Of a DNA stretch of 64,000 bases, positions 59,675-64,000 are shown one piece after another. Below the pieces are notes generated by a model. The model was not told the DNA's origin. It saw only the letters and a program-made list of their open reading frames with translations, and did no database searches. Source of the DNA: an uncultured Spirochaetales bacterium (GTDB lineage Bacteria; UBP6; UBA1177). The stretch lies in the NCBI GenBank assembly GCA_902774115.1, contig CACYHH010000002.1, forward strand, positions 62,001 to 126,000, read 5' to 3'. Made by a program: the position numbers and the translations under genes. How positions within the stretch are numbered: position 1 is the first letter of the stretch; every line of letters begins with the position of its first letter.

Positions 59675-61854
59675 TACAGTGCCTCAGTTTTCACGGAAGG
59701 AAAAAATTCAAATTTGTCAATTATGAAATAGTGCGGTTTAGCGTTCAAATCTGGAGAAAGTTTTATAAAATTCATCCCTTTTTTGAAGGAAACATCAAAT
59801 TCTACGCTGTCAAGATGCCTGTTCTGTGAGTAGAAATCTATTTTTTTACTGAAATTTCCGCTTTCAAAGTAAAATTTTCCGCTTTCGGGAGTCGCTGCGA
59901 AAGTTATTCGGACTTTGTAATTTCCCTCTTTTTCAAAATTCTGCCCGAAAGTGTAGAACTGTGATTTTTCCGTAAAGCGGCAGAAAAAGAAAACACGCTC
60001 GGAAACCACATCTTCAGGCAGCGTAAAACCTGCATATTTATTAACAAAATCTGGATATTGCGGGAACTTGTTGCAGTAGTCCGGAGCGCCGTTGACAGGA
60101 TTGTTCTTGTATTCGGCTTCGGCAGTCACCCATGAAACCGAAGGATCGCGGTGTATTTCAAAAATTTCAGGTTTTTTATCCCCGCCGTTCCTGAACAAAG
60201 CGGTGTAGAACTTCCTTCCTTTGTAGTAATCCATAAGATTCTGGTTTGACATATAGTCCAGAGCGTGAGCGAAAATCAGCTTGTTTCCATCGATCTTGTG
60301 CAGATTCATACGCACTGCGCCGTCGGCGTAAAAAGTGTCAGGGGAAATAAAAACGACACCTTCATCTATGTTTTTTTCCTTCAGCGCTTCGGAAAGAAGT
60401 TTGTCACCTATCCAGAAACTTTTTGAATAGTAAAAATTTTTCGCCGGTAACATCCAGAAAGTCTGAAAAATCAGTGCGGAAGCAATGAATGCCGGAACAA
60501 AAACGGCTTTCTTGAAAAAAGGTGTCACGAATATTTTTTCCGATTTTCTGACTGCAGCCGTGATTCCTTTCGCGATCAGCGGAAAAAGAAAAAACGAACA
60601 TTCGTAGTAGTATCTTGCACCATACCCGTAATCTATGTAGTAATAGAAAAAATAAACAACAAAAAATATGATGTAACCTGATAGAAGTATCGAGCTTTTC
60701 TTAAGCTCAAACTTGCTTTCCGCAAAAAGGAAGGCGAGTATGAGAAAAAGCAGCATAAAGGGTGTGAAAATAAAATCCGAGACAAAATAATAAAGTCTTT
60801 CGGCCGTAATCCTGAAGGCGAGGGGAACAGTCAGCCCGTTTTCAGGCATTTCGTAGGGAGTTCCGAATTTGCACCCTTTCCCGAGTCCGAGTCCCATGCA
60901 GTTGTCGACAGGTTCGGAAATATTCCAGTATTCTGCATACTTGAATTCTGTGATTTTTCCGCTTACCGCATAGTTCGAGTAAACAAAAAGCAGGAAAAAG
61001 ACGAAAATCACGCCACCCATAACGGAAATGATTTTAAAAAAAGACTTTTTATCAATAAAAACAAAAAGATAAAGCATAATAAACATAAGTGCGAAAAGGG
61101 CGTTCTGCGGTCGGATGAACATCAGAAACGAGATAAAAAGAGCCGAAACCGCGGCGGAGACTATTCTTTTCGCTCCGCAGTTTTTGACAGCAAGCAGGGC
61201 AAGGTAAAAAGCTCCGATAGTGCAGACCGCGCAGAAGGAATGTGCCATCAGAGTTCCGCCCATAAGAGCGGTGTAAAGCGAGAGCGATGCAAGCGCCATA
61301 GTTATGAGAGCGGCGGTTTTACCGTAAAACTCCTCTGCAATTTTTCCGATCAAAAATACCGATACGGCATTTAGCAGCGGATTGCACAAAAACGGCACTT
61401 TAAAAAAAACAAACGGTGCTAAAAAAATCGAAAAACCAATCTGGTAGATAGAATAAGTCCCTGAAATTGCAGGATTTGCATATAAAAAGTGAAAAAACTC
61501 GTAGTGCGGATGGAGCGGTGTCGTGATTTTGCCGTCAAGGATCGCCTCTGCCAGATATTTGTAGTTCATTTCGTCGGGTACATGCGGCAGACCTCGAAAA
61601 ATAAAGATGGAGACCGCAAGCGAAAAAAGAAATGCCAAAGCGGGGAAAATATAGAATTGGTAAGGCTCGGTTTTATCTGCCGCAGCTCTGAGTTTTTCTG
61701 CCGGAACGAACGCGAAAACAGCGGATGAAACAAGAAAAAGCACAAACATCGAAGGAAGATGAAAAAGAAAAAGTGCGCTGAAATTACCGGCAAAAGCCCA
61801 GACGAAAAAAATCAGAAAAAGAACTGTTGCAATCAAAAATCTGACTTTTTTCAA
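59674..61854 (-). CDS. GT-C membrane glycosyltransferase, copy B
   Basis: The 726-residue product is a paralogue of the gene after it: GLPHVPDEMNYKYLAEAIL in loop 1 (with the full D-E motif), FLAPFVFFKVPFLCNPLLNAVSVFLIGKIAEEFYG, LMFIRPQNALFALMFIM and the same helix count. The C-terminal domain ends YFIIDKFEFFPSV, parallel to YFMIDYFDFVPT in copy A, so both carry the same binding domain. TTG 61854 is chosen: it gives MKKVRFLIATVLFLIF, is preceded by CAGGTGCAG, and lies 13 bases after the regulator stop. The frame is open 41 codons upstream but there overlaps the regulator gene. Confidence 0.78.
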   Translation of the reverse strand: MKKVRFLIATVLFLIFFVWAFAGNFSALFLFHLPSMFVLFLVSSAVFAFVPAEKLRAAADKTEPYQFYIFPALAFLFSLAVSIFIFRGLPHVPDEMNYKYLAEAILDGKITTPLHPHYEFFHFLYANPAISGTYSIYQIGFSIFLAPFVFFKVPFLCNPLLNAVSVFLIGKIAEEFYGKTAALITMALASLSLYTALMGGTLMAHSFCAVCTIGAFYLALLAVKNCGAKRIVSAAVSALFISFLMFIRPQNALFALMFIMLYLFVFIDKKSFFKIISVMGGVIFVFFLLFVYSNYAVSGKITEFKYAEYWNISEPVDNCMGLGLGKGCKFGTPYEMPENGLTVPLAFRITAERLYYFVSDFIFTPFMLLFLILAFLFAESKFELKKSSILLSGYIIFFVVYFFYYYIDYGYGARYYYECSFFLFPLIAKGITAAVRKSEKIFVTPFFKKAVFVPAFIASALIFQTFWMLPAKNFYYSKSFWIGDKLLSEALKEKNIDEGVVFISPDTFYADGAVRMNLHKIDGNKLIFAHALDYMSNQNLMDYYKGRKFYTALFRNGGDKKPEIFEIHRDPSVSWVTAEAEYKNNPVNGAPDYCNKFPQYPDFVNKYAGFTLPEDVVSERVFFFCRFTEKSQFYTFGQNFEKEGNYKVRITFAATPESGKFYFESGNFSKKIDFYSQNRHLDSVEFDVSFKKGMNFIKLSPDLNAKPHYFIIDKFEFFPSVKTEAL

Positions 61855-61867
61855 ACTGCACCTGAAG

Positions 61868-63229
61868 TTAAAATTCGTCGTCTTTCGAAAGTCTGCGGTA
61901 GAGCGTCCGCTCGGAACAGCCGAGAAGTTTTGCGGCGGAATGTTTGTCTCCGTTTGTGAATTTGAGCGTTGCTTCAAGCACCTCTTTTTCGATTTCTTCG
62001 AGGGTCTTGTCGCCGACCCGGAACGAAAGGATCTCTGCGCTGCCGTTATCGGATTTTGCCGAAGCCTGCTCGTTTTCGCCTGACGGAAGCCCGGAACCTG
62101 TCAGAACAAGGCGGCTTACGAAACTTTTGAGTTCTCTGACGTTGCCTTTCCAGTCCCGTTTGACAAGTTCCTTTATAGTCTCGTGATCGGGGTATACTAC
62201 CTCTTTCGCAAATTCCAGAGATGCTTTTTCTACAAAATGCTGAACGAGCGGAGGAATATCCTCTCTGCGCTCTCTCAAAGGCGGGATGTGAAGGATAAAC
62301 GTGTTCAGTCTGTAGTAGAGATCTTTCCTGAAATTTCCTTTTTCAGCCTCTTTTTCAAGATTTTTGTTCGTCGCGGCGATAATTCTGACATTCGCATGTA
62401 ACGGAGTCGAACTGCCGACCGGAAGATATTCCCTCGATTCGAGGAAACGGAGCAGTTTCGTCTGAAGACTCGGCGGCATATCGCCGATTTCGTCTATGAA
62501 AAGTGTTCCTCCTTCTGCCGCGCCCACTAAACCGGGCGAATTTTTGTCGGCACCCGTGAAAGCTCCTTTTTTGTAGCCGAAAAGCTCCGATTCCATCAGG
62601 GATTCTGTTACCGCAGCGGCATTGAAAGGAAGAAACGGTGCTCCGGCGCGTCTGCTTTCTCGCAGAACGAAGCGTGCAACGAGCTCTTTTCCGGTTCCGC
62701 TTTCGCCGGTTATGAGAACGGTTTCATCGGTTTTTGCTATTTCCGCTGCGTTTTTGAGAAGTTTTTCCATCGTCTCGCTCTGGAAGATTATGCGGTATTT
62801 ATCCGCCGAAATATCGAGGTTTTCCTTTTTCAGACGAACGTTTTCTTTCATAAGATTTCCGACTTCGATCGCTTTGTTCATCTGTTCCAGAAGAACTTTT
62901 ATATCGACCGGTTTCGTAAGAAAGGTGAATGCGCCGTTCTGCATAGCCCGAACGGCATTTTCGACATTGCCGTAAGCTGTTATCATGATGATAGGGATCT
63001 GCGTTCCCAAATCCTTTACCGCCTCGATTATGTCAAAACCGTCAAAGCCGCCGGGAAGAAAAAGGTCGGTAACGATGACTGAAAGTTCATGCTCGAGTTC
63101 CTTAATGATTTTAAGACCTTCTGTGGCTGAAGCCGCAGTCATTACCGTGTAGCCCGAGTTGCCGAGCAGGAATTTGAGCGAAGTGAGTATCGATTCTTCG
63201 TCGTCTATGACAAGAACAATTCTATTCAT
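61868..63229 (-). CDS. NtrC-family sigma-54-dependent response regulator
   Basis: The 453-residue product has a receiver domain (acidic VIDDEESI; phosphoacceptor in VIVTDLFLPGG; TAYGN; lysine in LTKPVD). An AAA+ sigma-54 activator domain follows (Walker A ITGESGTGKELVARF, sigma-54 contact ELFGYKKGAFTGADKNS, Walker B GGTLFIDEIGDMP, RFLESREYLPVGS). At the C-terminus is a Fis-type helix-turn-helix (TNGDKHSAAKLLGCSERTLYRRL). All key residues are present, so it should be a phosphorylation-controlled enhancer-binding activator. No histidine kinase gene is in the window. It follows the MFS gene by 6 bases and precedes the two glycosyltransferases, which may be in its regulon. Confidence 0.94.
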   Translation of the reverse strand: MNRIVLVIDDEESILTSLKFLLGNSGYTVMTAASATEGLKIIKELEHELSVIVTDLFLPGGFDGFDIIEAVKDLGTQIPIIMITAYGNVENAVRAMQNGAFTFLTKPVDIKVLLEQMNKAIEVGNLMKENVRLKKENLDISADKYRIIFQSETMEKLLKNAAEIAKTDETVLITGESGTGKELVARFVLRESRRAGAPFLPFNAAAVTESLMESELFGYKKGAFTGADKNSPGLVGAAEGGTLFIDEIGDMPPSLQTKLLRFLESREYLPVGSSTPLHANVRIIAATNKNLEKEAEKGNFRKDLYYRLNTFILHIPPLRERREDIPPLVQHFVEKASLEFAKEVVYPDHETIKELVKRDWKGNVRELKSFVSRLVLTGSGLPSGENEQASAKSDNGSAEILSFRVGDKTLEEIEKEVLEATLKFTNGDKHSAAKLLGCSERTLYRRLSKDDEF

Positions 63230-63235
63230 CCGGAT

Positions 63236-64000
63236 TTATGCTTCTTTTATGTGTTTTTTGAAGAAAGGTCTCAAAACAAGAAGACCGATCGGAGTGATAA
63301 GCGCCATACCGCCGATTATTACCCATACCATGTGGTGGTTCGGATAACTCGAAGCGATTTTTCCTGCTTCGTCAAGCGGAACGTAAGAGCTTACGAGCCA
63401 GCCTGAAAGCGGAGCAACGAAGAATTTCGCGAAGAAGAAAGGAAGGACCGAAAGAGAAATGTAGGTTCCTTCTTTTCCTTTCGGAGCGATTTCAGCTGTG
63501 AACTGCATAAGTCTCGGGGACCAGATCGATTCGCCGATAGTGAAGATGATGAAGAAGAAAATCAGCGACCAGTACTGCATCGAAAGCGGATTAGCAGCGA
63601 AGAACTCCTGAAGTCCGTTCATATCCTTTGCAATTCCGAGCCATTTGATAAAGATGATCTCGCTCAGAACCGAGTCGTTGAGGAATGAGAACATCGTGCC
63701 CGGAAGGACTGCGATAAAGCAGCTGGCAGCCGAAACGAGCGAGCCGATGACGAGCATTTTGTAAGATTTCGTCTTTCTTGTGAAAGCAGCTACGAGCGGA
63801 GTGAGGTAAATAATGAGGACAGGGTTTAAAACGCCGTAGATCGAGCCGATTTTCGCACCTTCGCCGAGAACTCTGATTCCGTATTTCGGGAAAGTGTAGT
63901 GAAGGTGGAAGAAAACGAAACGGACGAAAAGCGTGATCGTGAGGATACCGATGAATATCCAGAAGTAATTCTCTTTTACGGCACCGCCTATTTTTTTGCC
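63236..64000 (-). CDS. MFS transporter, C-terminal part (5' end outside window)
   Basis: The frame is open from the right edge to a TAA at 63236-63238, giving 254 visible residues; the ATG at 63757 is internal. Six or seven membrane helices are seen (NYFWIFIGILTITLFVRFVFF, GSIYGVLNPVLIIYLTPLVAAF, YKMLVIGSLVSAASCFIAVLP and others). The segments FTIGESIWSPRLMQFTAEIAPKGKEGTYISLSVLP and MVWVIIGGMALITPIGLLVLRPF are typical of MFS/POT-like transporters. The peptide-transporter family is a possibility. Substrate unknown. Confidence 0.75.
   Translation of the reverse strand, partial: GKKIGGAVKENYFWIFIGILTITLFVRFVFFHLHYTFPKYGIRVLGEGAKIGSIYGVLNPVLIIYLTPLVAAFTRKTKSYKMLVIGSLVSAASCFIAVLPGTMFSFLNDSVLSEIIFIKWLGIAKDMNGLQEFFAANPLSMQYWSLIFFFIIFTIGESIWSPRLMQFTAEIAPKGKEGTYISLSVLPFFFAKFFVAPLSGWLVSSYVPLDEAGKIASSYPNHHMVWVIIGGMALITPIGLLVLRPFFKKHIKEA

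Noticed and set aside
1-64000. tRNA and rRNA genes
   Set aside because: I looked for CCA-ended cloverleaf patterns and rRNA landmarks in the gaps and found none; a weak tRNA could still have been missed by eye.

Overview
The window reads as chromosome of an uncultured Gram-negative anaerobe. Many short-signal lipoproteins carry Asp/Glu/Thr-rich linkers, and there is an outer-membrane beta-barrel protein, a TolC-like protein, PilZ and PATAN/DUF4388-type regulators, an NtrC-type sigma-54 activator and a HydE-type radical SAM protein. This mix suggests a deltaproteobacterial-type lineage (Myxococcota/Bradymonadota/Desulfobacterota-like). That placement is inference from gene content; there is no rRNA or tRNA here to test it. 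Sigma-70-like promoters are easy to see and mostly use a 16-bp spacer.

Layout. 1-3.2 kb: end of a vWA-type surface protein, then a short operon with a repeat-tailed protein, a TolC-like protein and an Ig-like/lamin-tail lipoprotein. 3.2-8 kb (minus): a GspG-like protein, a PqqD/degenerate-M50/double cyclic-nucleotide-binding membrane protein, an intergenic structured RNA candidate, and the hydE-nadA operon. 8-13 kb: MATE transporter, RelB/ParE-type toxin-antitoxin pair, a DUF1846 protein and a DegT-type aminotransferase. 13-19.3 kb (minus): a 1265-residue soluble-adenylyl-cyclase-like protein, a kelch lipoprotein and a YfcE-type phosphoesterase. 19.4-26.6 kb: an A+T-rich accessory island. 26.7-37.6 kb: AI-2E transporter, tRNA-queuosine mannosyltransferase-like protein, glnS, triple DsbA-like lipoprotein, variant receiver protein, hpt and trmB. 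37.6-44.8 kb: short repeats, a metalloprotease/propeller/barrel protein, CAP and Cys-rich lipoproteins, and a split GDP-mannose pair. 44.8-51.6 kb: Ala/Glu lipoprotein, glgC with GH57, a RelA/SpoT-like protein and thioredoxin. 51.6-64 kb (minus): two tandem serine-hydrolase lipoproteins, nadB, PilZ, two GT-C glycosyltransferases, the sigma-54 activator and a truncated MFS transporter.

The most unusual region is 19.4-26.6 kb. A 35-39-residue module (core NPFVPGAEYGYD ... NVDPYW) occurs four times. Each copy ends directly before the ribosome-binding site of a different gene or gene pair: a DUF4424-like/NADase-type glycan-binding-like protein, two small membrane proteins, two WG-repeat proteins, and a membrane-ankyrin protein. 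The first copy overlaps a truncated signal-peptide gene that keeps its own promoter. This looks like a serial insertion locus in which the tails of a polymorphic secreted protein (perhaps toxin tips) stay linked to candidate immunity or partner genes. No toxin domain was recognised, so that role is a hypothesis.

Genes that may work together across the window: nadB with nadA (quinolinate and NAD); the split mannose-1-phosphate guanylyltransferase/cupin pair with the queuosine mannosyltransferase (GDP-mannose); the cyclase with the double cyclic-nucleotide-binding protein; glgC with GH57 (glycogen).
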